This document shows, one piece after another, positions 11,041 to 26,292 of a stretch of 64,000 bases of DNA. The notes below the pieces were generated by a model. That model was not told the DNA's origin. It saw nothing but the letters and a program-made list of their open reading frames with translations, and did no database searches. Both the position numbers and the translations under genes were made by a program. Origin of the DNA: Brasenia schreberi (lineage: Eukaryota; Streptophyta; Magnoliopsida; Nymphaeales; Cabombaceae); the NCBI GenBank assembly GCA_036023115.1, contig JAYKKT010000061.1:16804501-16868500 (forward strand). Reading direction: 5' to 3'. Numbering within the stretch: position 1 is the first letter of the stretch; the number at the start of each line of letters is the position of its first letter.

Positions 11041-14000
11041 TATGAGGTGGGAATCATGATCCTAATTTCCATTTAGGGACTCAACCCCCGTTCCCATGAC
11101 GGGGATATGAAGTCTTCCCCATTCTCTTCATTATCTTCATGAGTCTCCCCGTGAACCATTTAGACATACATAGGCTGTTGACATATGCCGTTCGAGAGAG
11201 AGAGAGAGAACCCTAGGTGTCGTGAAGCACGAGATGGAAGAACTAAGAAGTGAAAATACTAGAGTTGTATCTCAATCTTGTTTTTCAGTGACAGATGGAG
11301 GAAGCCATGGCCGCATCTGCGAGTTCCTTCCTTTGTCTCTCCTCCAAATGTGTTTGCTCTTGATTTTTTTTGGGAATTATGGTGATGCACCATTTTGCAA
11401 GTTTCAGATCGATGAGTTTGAGTGACTCCATAAAAAACACAGTAATCATGAGTGGACAATTTTCACAAAGAGAGATCACCGATTTTGAATACTTTTATCG
11501 GCAACCAGACACAAACAACTTTCACATATCATAGGTGAGATGACTATCACACTTCATGATGTCCTCGAGATATTTAGTATTCTAATGGAGAGATAATTTG
11601 TTGTCTTTACATAAAAGATGATAGTTAGAAGCAAGAAAGATATTTTGAGTGATATGCTGGGATGAACATTAATGAAATAGTAGTAGAGATTAAGTCTAGA
11701 GTCATTAAATTTGAGGTGTTCTAAAGTAATTTTTAAGAAATAGAGTCATTCACGAAAATAAGGTTTTATTATATTTGTTGTATCAAATAGGTTGTACATT
11801 TTATAAGGATAAGTGTAGAGACAAAGTGTCAATAAAGATCATACATCCATTGATACATGATGTTTGGAGGATTGTCAGTTATACTTGGAGTACAATAACA
11901 TTAACCTACTTGTACAAATAGCTAGAAAAACATCTTGGATATAGATACAAAAACTTAGTGGATGTACTTCTTTACTCTAGGTAAGAATTTATACTATTGT
12001 TGTTTGCTACAATATCTTTCATATAGTTATTTTCATAAATTAGTAACTAAATTATATATTTTAATTATAGGTATAGATTTATCAGTATTTCTTAGCTTTC
12101 ATAATTAGCATGTGATTAGAAGGATGTTATATATTATTATATTTTATTTTATACAATGTAGATTAACTGACAGTCTTATAGTTTTTTAAAATACTTAGAT
12201 TATAATGCATATAAGTTATATAGATACCATAAATACATTTAGTGTATAGATATTGTGAAACTGTATTTACAAAATCGTACAATTCAATAATTTGGTCATT
12301 ATTAAGGCATCTCTATAAAGATAAGGCCTTCTATTGCAAATAGACCTTCAAAACCCCATGCATATAAGATACATTATGAGTCGTTACTTGGGAGGTACAA
12401 TGCTCACATTATTTTGAGCTTGAGTACTTTGGTGTCTTAGCAATATATCTTCATGAGTATGACAAGTTGTACATGGAGTAGATTTCTCGAACATATCGTA
12501 CATATTTTGAGAGATTCTATTAATCGATTGCATCTGACTCCAGCTAGGCAACACAATACATCAGAACATTGGTCATTGTGTGTAATTACTTTCTTATACC
12601 AATATCTTAGGGTAATATGTAATATAATAGCATCAATTTTAATACATTTAGAGTACATGCCATAACCATTGTCAGATTATCGTATATTATTAGAGTTGTT
12701 AGAGACATACAAACAATGTTACCAACGAGCACCATGATTGACTATATATGAGAATGATGGTAAGGATGTATTAGCTCAATATTGCTCATGATCCATGCCT
12801 TGCGATGAACCACTGTAATGGGATTTACATCTTATATTTGAGTTATTCTTTTATATTATTAATTACTTGCATATGTAAATAATGCTTGTAATGAATGAAA
12901 TTTTGGTTCGTCACTCCTGAACCTCAATATACAAAATTATTTTAAAATAATATTTTCATTTCAATTGAAAAAATAATTACATGTACAAACTACGAATAAC
13001 ATCTAATCATCATCTTTAATATCATATATAATATTATATTTTAGTTTTCTCATTTATATATATCTTGATAAATTCATGAAATGGTTGATTTCAATTCTCA
13101 ATGCTTTCATATCAGTATCGTTGTCAAGATGAAAAATAGGAGGCACCAAAGAGCAATCAATCATATGTATCTTCAAAAAAGTAGGAACACAAGAGGATAA
13201 ACTGAATTCTTAAATAATATAATCATATTTAAAGATATTATGATTATAGCTAGAAAATATTATACAATACAGTAACAACACATGTATCACACATCCCTCA
13301 CAACTGGGTATTCACTATCTAACAATATGAGTAGAAATATTGTTGACTCTGTTGTACAGAGGAATACCAATATTACGCTCCATCAAGTAGCAATAATCGA
13401 ACTCATGTCTGACATGAACATATCATGAGGACATAGCTTATCTTTCATTATATATGCAATACGATGAATATCAATACCACCACCATCCTTTATAAAAAAC
13501 TTGTGAAATATATATCACGTCTATGTGTCACTTCTTTTAAGCACTATCTGAAAGCTTCACAGTACCACTCGCTCATCTTCCTATCCCAAAAATGCATTAA
13601 TGATTCGATACTCATAATTTTTATCTCCAATAATATTCACTTAAGTATTTATAAAAGTACTCATAAAGCATGATATCATTATCTCTTATGTCAGTTCAAA
13701 GTCTAACTTACTCAAAATATTCTTCTCAAGGGAAGGCCTAATATAAGAATCAGGGATGCTGATATTTGAAAAAGGATCACAACCCCTCTTAAGAGAAACA
13801 ACCCACCCAGGAGAGATACATAGTCTCCTCTTTAGGGAGAGATGTCTCCTTAGAGAGAGATGCACCTATATCACATTTTGAATAAAAAAATCGGTGAGTG
13901 TGTCCTTCGACCCAAAACCGTGAAATGTTACTCAAAATGAAGAAAAATAAAACACAATAAAAATATAGAAAAATAAAAAATTGATAGAATCAATTGTTTT

Positions 14001-14839
14001 TCTTTTTTTTCTTTCTTGTTTTGTAAATCTCTAGTAAGATTCGTAAGATAGTAATCATGTACTCTTTGGTTGCGAAGAAAGCAATAATAGTTCTAAATAA
14101 ACAAAATATGGATCACCGTAGTAAAAAGAAGGGAACACGGAGAGGAGAGAGAAATTATTGGAGGAGTATTTTTGGTAATTTTTAAATTAAGGGTGTGTGG
14201 GATAGTATAAAGGATGTATAGATAGTAATCGTATTTAGTATCATGTTATAAAGGTACTTATAAAATATTTACTAATTATTACTTATTACCAAACAATAAT
14301 GTTATCAATTATATAAAAAACAATATGTAATGGGTACACACTGTCATAGCCTTTCGCTCACATGCCTAGTTCAAAACCGGGTCGGTCCCTTGAAATAGAA
14401 CTGAACAGGATCCAAAACAATTGAAATAGGAAATGGCCGAACTGGACCAAGGATTCTAACCTCCCATTCATCTTTTTGTGGAACTGGAACCAATGGTTCA
14501 AAGCTCTGGCTGGATCCACTTTTTATTATTTTGTTCAAATTTTATGATATTTTAAAAAGACTTTCTGAGTTTTCTTGGTTTTTGGTTCATGACAAAACTA
14601 AAATGGGAAGTTAGTTACAGATTTGGATCTAGTTCTATTGTGGTTATAGGAAAGCTGGTACATGAAATGTATATATGTGCATGCCACATCCTTACCCGCA
14701 TTTATTATCCTTGTCTCATTGTTTTCTGGTCATGCTTGCCACATGTCAAATTACCAACCTAGTCATTGTATTGTAATAGCCAGATTCCCAAAATGACCTT
14801 TTATAAACAAGCCACATTCGTAATAGTTCTCCTGCAGGT
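11041..14839. other. AT-rich non-coding stretch
   Basis: Mostly AT-rich sequence without conserved frames. Short GA tracts lie near 11193-11208. At 14370-14500 there is another block with CCGGGTCGGT/ACCGGTT-like strings similar in style to 8560-9070. The region 12300-12800 is less AT-rich and could be an old coding remnant, but no domain could be named. Confidence 0.45.
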
Positions 14840-14854
14840 GGTCAAAATGTCACT

Positions 14855-14940
14855 CATTTTCTTGCAAAAAGTGGTCGAAGCCTAACACACATATGGCGTG
14901 TGCCTCCTTGAGAATCAAACTCCCACCTATAGTAGAGGAG
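14855..14940 (-). mobile_element. Partial tRNA-derived SINE, family 1
   Basis: The + strand text GTGGTCGAAGCCTAACACAC...GAATCAAACTCCCACC matches the 3' two thirds of the complete SINE at 47664-47794. On the - strand it includes the B-box-like GAGTTTGATTCTC. The A-box half is not recognisable. Confidence 0.6.
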
Positions 14941-14965
14941 TTAGAAAACCCTATTGTACTCCACA

Positions 14966-15539
14966 GAGTAACTTCATTCACAACAAAAAGATTTGCCTTG
15001 AACCATGCACTTTTGTGACCCAAGCATGAATATCGAAGGTGTTCCAATACATGGCTTATAAATCTCACTTTGATAATTGCATTGAGATCTTTTTGACAAA
15101 ATATACATCACAAGAATGAGTGAGATACGATTGAAATCAATGACATTTGAGTTCAATCAAATGTCAATAGGATTGGACCAAGGCATAGGATGGCTCGATT
15201 GACTTAACCTAGTCAAACCCGATTAGGTATTAATTATATGAGCATGATGCATGAGATTTTAAGAGATGTTCATATATAGACATCTTTCTTAAATAGCTAT
15301 ATCTCCCTAAAAGGTAACAGAGTTGACATGCATTTTATTTGAAACTTTAGTGAGCTAGTTATATGAGAAAGAAAGATTCTAATATTTAGAGATTCCTTGA
15401 TATCTTAGGGTCACATATCACGAGAGGATGGGAGGACAGATCCAGGTTTTGACACATTTTCAAATGCATGGTTTTCCAACAATAAGAGAAGGATTAGCTG
15501 TACATATGAGGTGAGATAAGAGAGAGAAGTGTATGAATG
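14966..15539. other. Non-coding stretch before the chromovirus LTR
   Basis: No gene or repeat family was recognised here. The true 5' end of the LTR that ends at 16163 may lie within this block, because the match to the partner LTR fades out near 15540. Confidence 0.4.
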
Positions 15540-16163
15540 TGGTTAGGGAATGATGGTTTGTTTACGTCTATGATTGATTGGTTATGGTAATAGTAATGAG
15601 GTTTGACTAAGGGTATATCAGTGTCTATCATCCGCATGACACCGGCCATCGATGCCCTCTATACCCCCAAAAGCTTGAGCATGCATCCTGTGCCCATATC
15701 AGCACCCTATGGCACCAACTGATATTTTCCTTACGTTTTTTGATCTTATGTCTTGTGTACCCAAATTCTTGAAACCCTCAATCGTAACAACTCTAAAATG
15801 GTCATGCATGGACCTACCTCCTACTCTATAAAGCTTCGCATTCTACGTGAGGGAGGCAACTTGCATTTATAGAGAGCTCCTTGTAATAAGAGTCTCCTTC
15901 TACTCCCTTCTAGCGTACTTACTCCCTTATTCTCCTTTCACCAGGTGAGTGAGAGTTCTAGACTAGAGCGGTGGCTGAGTGTTAATACAAACTATTCAGG
16001 GGAAAAGGATGTGAGTCAGACCAAACATGGAGCATCACCAATGTTACGGACTTAGGATGTCATTGGAGAGACCTATAGGTTGAGTGGAATTCTATCTACT
16101 ACCATCACCAAGTTCATAGCTTGTCAATCATCTTGATTTTGATTGCCATCTAAGAAGCATTCA
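15540..16163 (+). repeat. 5' LTR of the chromovirus-like element (start approximate)
   Basis: Ends in ...GCATTCA five bases before the primer site at 16169. The portion 15590-15775 aligns with 41790-42056 near the other end of the nest (shared strings include TTATGGTA, GCATG and GTCTTATGT.CTTGTG). A TATA-like string CTCTATAAAGC lies at 15827-15837. The start is uncertain. Confidence 0.6.
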
Positions 16164-16168
16164 TAATC

Positions 16169-16181
16169 TGGTATTAGAGCC
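16169..16181 (+). promoter_or_regulatory. Primer binding site, initiator tRNA-Met type
   Basis: TGGTATTAGAGCC differs by one base from the plant initiator-Met primer site TGGTATCAGAGCC and lies just after the LTR end, as expected for a + strand LTR retrotransposon. Confidence 0.8.
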
Positions 16182-17629
16182 AAGTTGGTGGTTCTGAAGC
16201 AAATAGAACAACCAGATGTGAGGCTGAGTACGATTCTGGTAGAATCACTCACCGACAGTCTTTGCAAAAGGAACCCGAAATTTTCGAGCGAGGTATCAAG
16301 CTTTCCGTCACCTTTCCCTTGTATTCTTCGTGGTGTTAGGCTTGTGACATTGGGGGTTTCATAATGCCATTGGTGGTGAATCAGGTCGTTAGCAAGGCAA
16401 TCAGATGCTGATTGTGAAATTTATTGATTAGTTGCTAATAATCTATGGTGAACCATCTTGCGAGCGATTATGTGCTTGGTCGAGAGGTTCTATCTCAAAG
16501 CTAGTTGATTGATGATAGTGTTGAAAGCACAATAGATATTCAATAGTCGAGATAGATACATTGATGTATTGATCAGAGTAAATTATCGACTAATTGAATT
16601 GTCATTGCTGCAAACTTCTGTATTTTTCTATAGTAGCCTTGTTTCATTAAAGTTGGGATTGAAATTACTAGTTTAGCATTGTATTATTGCATTGACATTT
16701 TGTTAATTCTATGTTTGTGAACCTCTTGGTGGTTTGAAAGGGTCTTTAGACAACAGGAACCTTTATTGAATTTTTGCCACTATTTTGAAGAGTTGTGTTG
16801 GCAGGTAGGCTTGATAGGTGAGTTTGTGTTGTACAAATCAATAGAACCGACTGCTGTCTTAGGTGTTGTATGCTGGAGCTCGAGAGTAGGTACTAGTATG
16901 GCGAGTGGAGATAGTGTTGGATTAAAGCTGAAAGTCTGGTAAATTGAGAGCCAAAAGAGAAGATGACGTTATTCATGTCATAGTTGAGCAATAGGACTGA
17001 AGTTTCACAACTATTTGGGGAAATTATGTTGGAGGTGTACTAATAGTGAATGGGCAAACTCTAGGTTGTTATTGCTACTAGTAACAACACTGAGTGAAAT
17101 GTCACACTTGAGGTGTTACTCGTGCAAATGTTGTAGCAGATGATGGATATGCAACTGAGCTAGTAAAGGATAACACATCAACTAGTGACATTGTAGGAGA
17201 ACCAACTACTAATGGACTAGTTTGAAGCCGAAATGTAGACCTTGCATGCAAACAACAATACTGGTGCATTGATTGCCAAAGAGCCAACATGTGTTGCTTG
17301 CCCATCCCAAAAGCTGAATCCTGAAACCTAAGCAAGAAAGCCTCAGAAAATTTCATATGAGATTTAGAATAATACTTTTAAGCCAACAAAGTGTTGAAGG
17401 CTACGCAAATTGTGGTCATTGTACCTTTTTTTAATAGATACCAAATTGTAGTAGTGCATCACCGAAGCCACAACAAAAGAGCTCGCCCAAGGACATATAA
17501 CCCAAATCTTAACTGCAGAAGCAGTTCATGTTTGCGCAGCTCACATCGACTAACAACTTTTCTCTTGGAAGTATAGGACACGAGTGAAGTGACTCAATGC
17601 TTTGTTCTTGGAAGTGCATGACATGAGTG

Positions 17630-17817
17630 AATCAGATAAACTCTTCAACCTCAAGGATAGACTTTAGACGTGAGTTCAAACGGAACTCAAATGAAGGAAT
17701 CCAACTATCCTATAGCTATGACAGCCTGGAGTCTTTTATGGATCTACGATCTTCAAAATGAGTCAATGCAAAGGGGAAGAACACTTTCAGGTATTATAGT
17801 CTATCCGAGGGACACTT
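17630..17817 (+). pseudogene. Chromovirus-like gag remnant
   Basis: With stops and frameshifts the + strand reads DKLFNLKDRL, then VQTELK, then AMTA...ESLMDLRSSK. This matches the conserved gag stretch D-K-L-F-x-F-x-x-G-L-x-x-W-A-x-x-E-L followed by an A-M-x-x-A-E-x-L segment. It is cut at 17817 by the Tat element and presumably continues at 33619. The whole stretch 16190-17630 upstream is probably gag leader and N-terminal gag, too decayed to read. Confidence 0.6.
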
Positions 17818-20231
<2,414 letters not shown>

Positions 20232-20234
20232 TGC

Positions 20235-20243
20235 CCCTCTTTG
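20235..20243 (-). promoter_or_regulatory. Polypurine tract of the Tat element
   Basis: On the - strand AAAGAGGGG ends three bases before the LTR start (TGTATAAATACC). This is the expected place for plus-strand priming. Confidence 0.7.
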
Positions 20244-21417
20244 GTATTAATCCAAATTTATTTGGATAATGGCAAAGAAGAAAATACCCATTTAATTTTC
20301 TTCCCAGATTTATCTTGAGAATAAGAATTTTCCCCTCATTCCATAGCATCTATTTCATTGGATTTGTTTCTGGGAAGGAGGGGATCTTAGCCAAAGTGGA
20401 ATTGAAAAGAAAATGCTGTCCTAGGATGATCATGCATGGACGACCTCTTTATGGATGCATGTGTGCATGAAATATAAGGTGAGTGAAGTGGGTGTTTAGA
20501 GACTCATACATATGATTCGTGAGCTTGAGAAGAAGCCTATGAAGGTTGACTGCCCCAAGCAAGATGGTTTTCGTATTGTTTCCTTCGATGTTTTAGGTTT
20601 TAAAAATTTTCTTTCAAAAGAGAAATGCATTTGGTTTCCATAAAAAAGGACTTCCAATTTTTTACATTTCCCCTCACTCTGGTTTTGATACCCACTAATT
20701 AGCAGTGGTTTTGTAGAAGATTTTAAATAACATTTCAAAATTCAGTTTTTCATACAACAAGGTCTAATTCTAAAACAAAATGAAATCCAAATAAGTAGGT
20801 CATATTTTTACTCTAGGATTTTAATGGTAAACTTTTCTCCATTGGGATAAACTGTGGGGATTTTGGGAAAGAGGTTCTCACGGTCCCTTCTGAATCGTCC
20901 CGTGGTATAAGGGAAAGAAATTTTTGATGAAAAATTGCTCTTTTGAGCTTTAGCTTTTCTTTTTCTTTTCTTTCAAAGGAAACCTCTATATTCGAAATTT
21001 TTGTTTTTCCTTTCATTTTCTTTTTCTTTTTAGAAGACCTCTATATTGGAGGTTTTGTTTTTCTTCATTTTCTTTTGATTTTGTCAATTTTCCTTTTTCA
21101 GGAAAAATGAAATGGGGGAATACAACTCATCCCTTTAGATACTCGATTCAGCTAAGTATATCCCATTTTCTAATAGCACCTATCATTTGAAAATATTTTA
21201 CTATTTTGAACTAGGTCTCATTTTGTAAGCCAAAGATTTCTGAAATATTACCAAATGATTTTGAAAACTCAACTTTTCATAAAGCATCAATTTCCTAATT
21301 CAAGGTCACATAATCCATTTTGGTCATTCATTCAGGAAATTCAAAGGAGATCCATTTTTTTAAAAATATTTTTAAAAGAATTTAGATTAGACCCTAGAAG
21401 TAATACTTTTTCAAGTA
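20244..21417 (-). other. Non-coding 3' internal region of the Tat element
   Basis: AT-rich sequence between the integrase end and the polypurine tract. Tat elements usually have a long untranslated 3' region here. No conserved frame was seen. Confidence 0.55.
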
Positions 21418-22560
21418 TTAGGCATTTATAGGGTCTGCTAAATTTCGTCTCTCAATATCAATTAACCAATATGCATTATTTGTTGTTGCCCCTCTTACAA
21501 CATAGGGATCATTCCACTTGAGCCGCCACTTATCAAGTGAATGTGCGCCACGATGGTAGATAGTTTTCAAAACAAGGTCTCCTACTTTGAAGTGGCGAGC
21601 CTTCATATGCTTTTCATAATACCGGGTTATCTTTTGCCGGTATGTGTGTGCATGATCTATGACAAGGAGCATTTTCTCATCAAGTAGGTCAAGCTCAACC
21701 ATCCTAGCTTATTGTAGGGTTTCTATAGGCAGATTGAGTGCAAGAGATGTATGAAATGAATGTAATTTGGTATGAATGAGAAGTATGACATTTGTATTAT
21801 AGATCAACTCAAATGGTGTGACATTTGTGGGTGTGCGGATGGAAGTCCTATAAGCTCATAAGGCTTCATCAAGCTTCTCATGCCATATCCTATCTTTTTC
21901 TGAAGTTTTCTCAATGATGTATATGAGGGTTTTGTTCGTGGCTTCGGCTTGGCCGTTGCCTTGAGGGTAGTAGGGTGATGAGAAGTATTGAGTAATGCCA
22001 TAGGTCTTACATAACTTTTACACTTACTCTTGGAACTCCAAATCAAGCCAAGATATTTTTCTTAATGAATGCCACTACATGTTGTCCTTGGATATTAGTC
22101 AAGGAGGTAGCTTCAACCCATTTAGAAAAATATTCAGTGGCTCCTAAAATAAACCTATGTTCATTTGATACAGTAGGTGAGATTGGTCTAATGATATCAA
22201 ATGTCCACATGGTGAAGGGCAATAGACTCATGATAGAATGCAATGCGGATGATGGAATATGAATGACATTTCCATGCAGTTGACATTGATGACACTTCCT
22301 AACGTGGTTATGACAATCTTGCTTCAAAGTGGGCTAAAAATAACCTGCTCTAAGTATTTTCATGGCCATCATATTTGCATTGACATGACCTCTACATTCT
22401 CCATCGTGGAACTCATGCATAATGACATGACCTCTACATTCTCCATCGTGGAACTCATGCATAATGCTCTTAGCCTCATCATGGTCGATATATCTCAACA
22501 AGATGCTGGTAAAACTCTTTTTATAAAGAACCCCTCATAAAATCACATATCGGGTTGAAA
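21418..22560 (-). pseudogene. Tat integrase, broken
   Basis: Three consecutive pieces. The zinc-finger part at 22560-22270 holds HEFHDGECRGHV and CHNHVRKCHQCQLHG (HHCC type). The catalytic core at 22260-21800 includes WTFDIIRPI, a D in the family's usual position, and later the readable remains of the TNKTL region. The C-terminal part at 21702-21418 has LLDEKMLLV, HFKVGDLVLK, HRGAHSLDKWRLKWNDPYVV. The frame changes between pieces and contains stops. The + strand copy at 36840-37775 is the same protein with fewer breaks. An in-frame 42-bp duplication lies at 22382-22465. Confidence 0.8.
22382..22465 (-). repeat. 42-bp perfect tandem duplication within integrase
   Basis: The unit beginning GACATGACCTCTACATTC and ending CATGCATAAT occurs twice without change (22382-22423, 22424-22465). 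It duplicates 14 residues around HEFHDGECRGHV in frame. The related + strand copy at about 36860-36900 has a single unit. Confidence 0.95.
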
Positions 22561-22729
22561 TTTTCTAAATAAAAGTCTTATCTTTAAATGTAGCAAATTC
22601 GGGAAATCCTCTATTTTTCAAAAAGTTTTTAATATCTTGAAACCAAGGTTTTTCATTTGGATTTTGACCATTTTGGCAAATCTCTAAATCATGGGTGGAT
22701 GGAGTGGGTAAATGTAGGATCTCTAGGGA

Positions 22730-23344
22730 TCAAGTACCTATAGTGGGATCGATCTTTAGAGATGACCCTAAAGAGGAGAAGGCATCTGCTATAGTATTGT
22801 CCTCTCTACCTATGTGAGTGAGTCTGCATGATTTGAAAGAATCAACCAACTGGGTGGTCAATTCATGGTATGGAATGAGTTTTTTATTTTTGACTTGCCA
22901 AATTTTTAAAACTTGGTTTACAACAAGCATAGAATCTCCAAAGACTTCAATACATGATGCTCCTAGATTTTTCAAAATTTTTAGGCCTTGTACAAGTGCT
23001 TTATATTCAGCCACATTATTTGAATAAGGAAAATCTATTCGGAATGCCATTGGGATCTCTCCCTTCTCGGGGGATATGAGAATGATTCTCACGCCTGCCC
23101 CTTGTTGATTCTTGGCTCTATCAAAGTACATTTTCCATACTTGATCTTCATTACAATAATTTGATAAAATATGGTTTTCTAGTTCATTTGTCAAGATTCC
23201 TTCATCGGGCATTTCATCAAGTATGGGATATGTATCTTCAAGGGGTAACTCAGCCACATGATCAGCTAGGGCTTGTCCCTTATTCGAGTTTTGGTGATAT
23301 AATTTCAGATCATACTCCATTAAGAAGAGCTGTCATTTACCTAG
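22730..23344 (-). pseudogene. Archaeal-type second RNase H (aRNH) of the Tat element
   Basis: A 196-residue open frame (22730-23320) holds WKMYFDRAKNQQGAGVRIIL, then NNVAEYKALVQGL, FGDSMLVVNQV and the closing HIGREDNTIADAFSSLGSSL. The order of acidic residues (first D, E in AEY, D in GDS, D in DNTIAD) is that of the extra RNase H in Tat elements. The preceding MEYDLKLYHQNSNKGQALAD is the linker after the first RNase H. A TGA interrupts the linker near 23334. The first acidic position reads FDR where the + strand copy has FDG. Confidence 0.85.
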
Positions 23345-23349
23345 CCTAT

Positions 23350-26292
23350 TGTAGATGTGATTTTTTGTTTTGAAGTCTATATAGAGACTTGAAATTAAAT
23401 TCATAGAGTACAAGTGCGCGAGCGTGCCAACTAGTTTGCTCAAACTAACAAAGATGATTTCTGACTTCTATAGCGATTGCGAGTAAGTGAATTCTTTTCG
23501 ACGTGGGCTTTCTTGAACTGATGCTCAAAGGTCAACCTAGATGCTTTGAAAATTGTTTGAGATTCAGTGCATTTTCAAAACCAAATTTTAATTCCAAAAG
23601 CTTGACAAAAATCGTGAACTTAATCCTTGATTGAAAACATTTCAAATCTTGAAAAACATAAACTAGTTATGTTTTCAAAGACTTATTTCTTGATATTTTT
23701 GGATGACTTTTGAATCTCCAAAAATTCTCAAAATTTTACAAAAAGTAGATTTTCATATTAGATTTAGAAACTATTTTTGTTTTAAGTGTTGTAGTTGTAT
23801 GCAATTAAATCCGAGAATATACCCCACTCAGGTGTTTAGGACAGATCTGTGACAAAGAAATCAAGGCTTAGAAACACGACTGTATCTTGGTACCAAAATC
23901 TTCTATTTTCATAAAATTGGTCTTGTTGGAAAGCTATGGATCTTAGCTTTTCAATGGGATCATTTTCAATTAAAATGGTTCACTGTATTTAAAGATATGG
24001 GATTATGACCCAATATCTGTTGCATAAACTTTGGGTTTTACAAACTCTATTCTGATTTCATTTGATCTTTCCTGATTTTATTTATGGTGGTGAACGATTC
24101 TAAAATTCTTGGAAATTTTATGGACAATGCATCTGTGGGTGTAGATTAGGTGTGTAAAATTTCAGCATATTCGGAGTAGGAGGTAAGGAAATAAAAATCA
24201 TTCATCAGACATGTAAAGAGTGTAGAAAACAAATTTTCAATTTTTACAAGATATGTGCGTGCATTTCTGTCTGAATTAAAAGACGACAATCTACAACCAT
24301 TTAAAATAAATGAAATTATTATTATAGCAAAGCATAGAGGGGGTTAGGAGATATATGATATTATAATATATATCGGGGTAGAAAGAATAAAAAATCAAAT
24401 ACATATAGCATATATTCATAAAGGAAATGGGCAGTATAAAATCCAAAATTATTTCATCAAAATGGAGACATCATCTCCTTAATTACAACCCCATTAACTT
24501 AAATAAAAGAGAAGAAAATAATATTAAAAAGATAAGAGAAGAAAGGACCTGTGATGTAGAAGAATGGGATGGTGACCAGCGGTTGGTAGCCTCCTCTTCC
24601 TCCGTCTTTCTCTTTTTCTCGCCCTCTCTTGCTGCTCATAGATTCCCTTCGATCGTTGCTTGATTGGATGATTCTTGGATGGATTGATCGATGATGTTGG
24701 ATTGGCTTCGATGGATGCTTGATCGATAGTTTTTCAACTCCCGTCAAGGCCCCTTTTATAGATGTAGGATTTCCTCTTTGTATGCCAACTTAGGCCACTT
24801 GCCTAATGTTTGGACATGAAACAATGGTAAGTTGCCTTATTCAATCTTGATGAAATCGGCCAGCCCATGGCTATCTCATGACTGGACCTAAGATGGTAAG
24901 TTGCCCACTTTAATCTTGCTAAAATCGACTGGACCTTCTCCAATCATGATGAAATCCGCTAGACCTTGCTTTCTCTAATCCTGCTAAAATCAGCCAGCCC
25001 ATGGTTGTCTCATGGCCTACCAAATCAGGCATCAAGGTGGCTGAATTCGTCGAAGCAAGGGCTTGATGGCTTTCCAAATCAAGCACCAATGTTGCCCATG
25101 GCAAGTCATCTCGTCTTCTTATGCTGAAGTTGGCTAGGCATTATCGATGGCTTACCAAATCGGGCATCAATGCTGCCCATGGTAAGTCATTTTGTTCCAC
25201 TTATGCCGAAATCGTCCAACCCATCTTGATGGCTTACCAAATCGGGCACTAATACTGCCCATGGTAAGTCGTCTAATCCAATGATGTTGAAGTCGTCTAG
25301 CCTATCTTGATGGCTTACCAAATCGGGCACTAATGTTGCCCATGGTAAGTTGTTTTGTTCCATTATGTTGAAATCGGCTAAGCAATGGCTGCTCATATCT
25401 TTCCAAATTAGGCCACTTTCCTTTCTTTTAAATGCCAACTTTTTTTTCTCTTGGATGCCAACTTTTCTTTCTCTTGAATGCCAACTTTCTTTTCTAGGGA
25501 ACTTAACTTTTTGGTTATTACTATATCCTCTTTGCAAGGAATTTGCCTCATTTCGATTCGGGTTTCAGGTATGGTTTCAAATGTTTTCTTTAAAACCATT
25601 TCGTTTATATTTGAAAACATCAAGTTTAATGAAATCTTCAAATATTATTTTTGGAAAAAAAATGAGTTTCATTCCTAGTGTTTGTTTGCATGGGTGACCT
25701 ACTTTCGCTCTGTGAATTAGTCTTTACCGTTTCAACCACTTTAACCCCTTATCGGGTATACGGTATCGGACCACTTTAACCTTTTTGATAGGTGTAGGGT
25801 ATCAAACCACTTTAACCCTTAGGTGTAGAGTCTTTGAGTAAGACTATCCTCGATCGGGCGAGTTTTTAGGCTTGGTTTGGATTTGTTTTTTTTTGGAATT
25901 TTAGAGTTTTTGTAATTATGTAAATTTGTCAATTGTACAAACATTTTTGGGTTTGGTTCCCAATGTCTCATTTTCATTTATTTCTTTGAGAAAAATTGTT
26001 TAAAAGCATTCTTTCTTTAAAGGCAATCTTTTGAAACAGTAAAATTCTGCCAATTTGGCCTTGAGGGCAAAGTAGTCACATTTTTGAGATTTTGTCAAAA
26101 TAAGATTTTTTTAGAGGGATGTAATATACCCTTATTTTGAGGTTGTTACAAAATTTTGGCACAGAAATGAGTTCGTTTATGATGTCTTTATTTGATAAAC
26201 CCTTAAAAGACCCAAAACTTTAATTTTTCTTTGAAAAAGGTAGAAATTCTAAAAGATTTTTTTTTTGTTTTGAAAATTTTTGAGTGTTTACA
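23350..26292 (-). mobile_element. Solo Tat LTR (2943 bp) nested in the Tat pol gene
   Basis: On the + strand it begins TGTAGATGTGATTTTTTG and ends GAGTGTTTACA, so it has TG/CA ends. It is flanked by CCTAT (23345-23349) and CCTAC (26293-26297), a 5-bp target-site duplication with one change. The pol reading resumes across it: DPIKHLFKKTILTGR before, GRLGK...MEYDLKLY after; the + strand copy at 35935-36030 has the two parts joined. A TATA box on the - strand lies at 24750-24762, with an approximately 81-bp tandem array at 24840-25390. Confidence 0.9.
25090..25390. repeat. Tandem array of about 81-bp units in the LTR U3 region
   Basis: The landmark CCCATGG.AAGT recurs at 25095, 25176, 25258 and 25339, spacing 81-82 bp. 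Each unit includes GGCTTACCAAATCGGGCA. Similar units occur in the LTRs at 19330-19600 and 32650-32980. In the sense direction the array lies upstream of the TATA box. Open frames over it show a 27-residue repeat, which is a by-product of the array. Confidence 0.85.

Noticed and set aside
12300..12830. Old transposase or plant mobile domain coding remnant
   Set aside because: Translation in all frames gave no motif firm enough to name; left as unassigned.
25187..25641. Open frames with a 27-residue repeat that look like a repeat protein
   Set aside because: They lie wholly in the LTR and mirror the 81-bp DNA repeat; both strands are open there.
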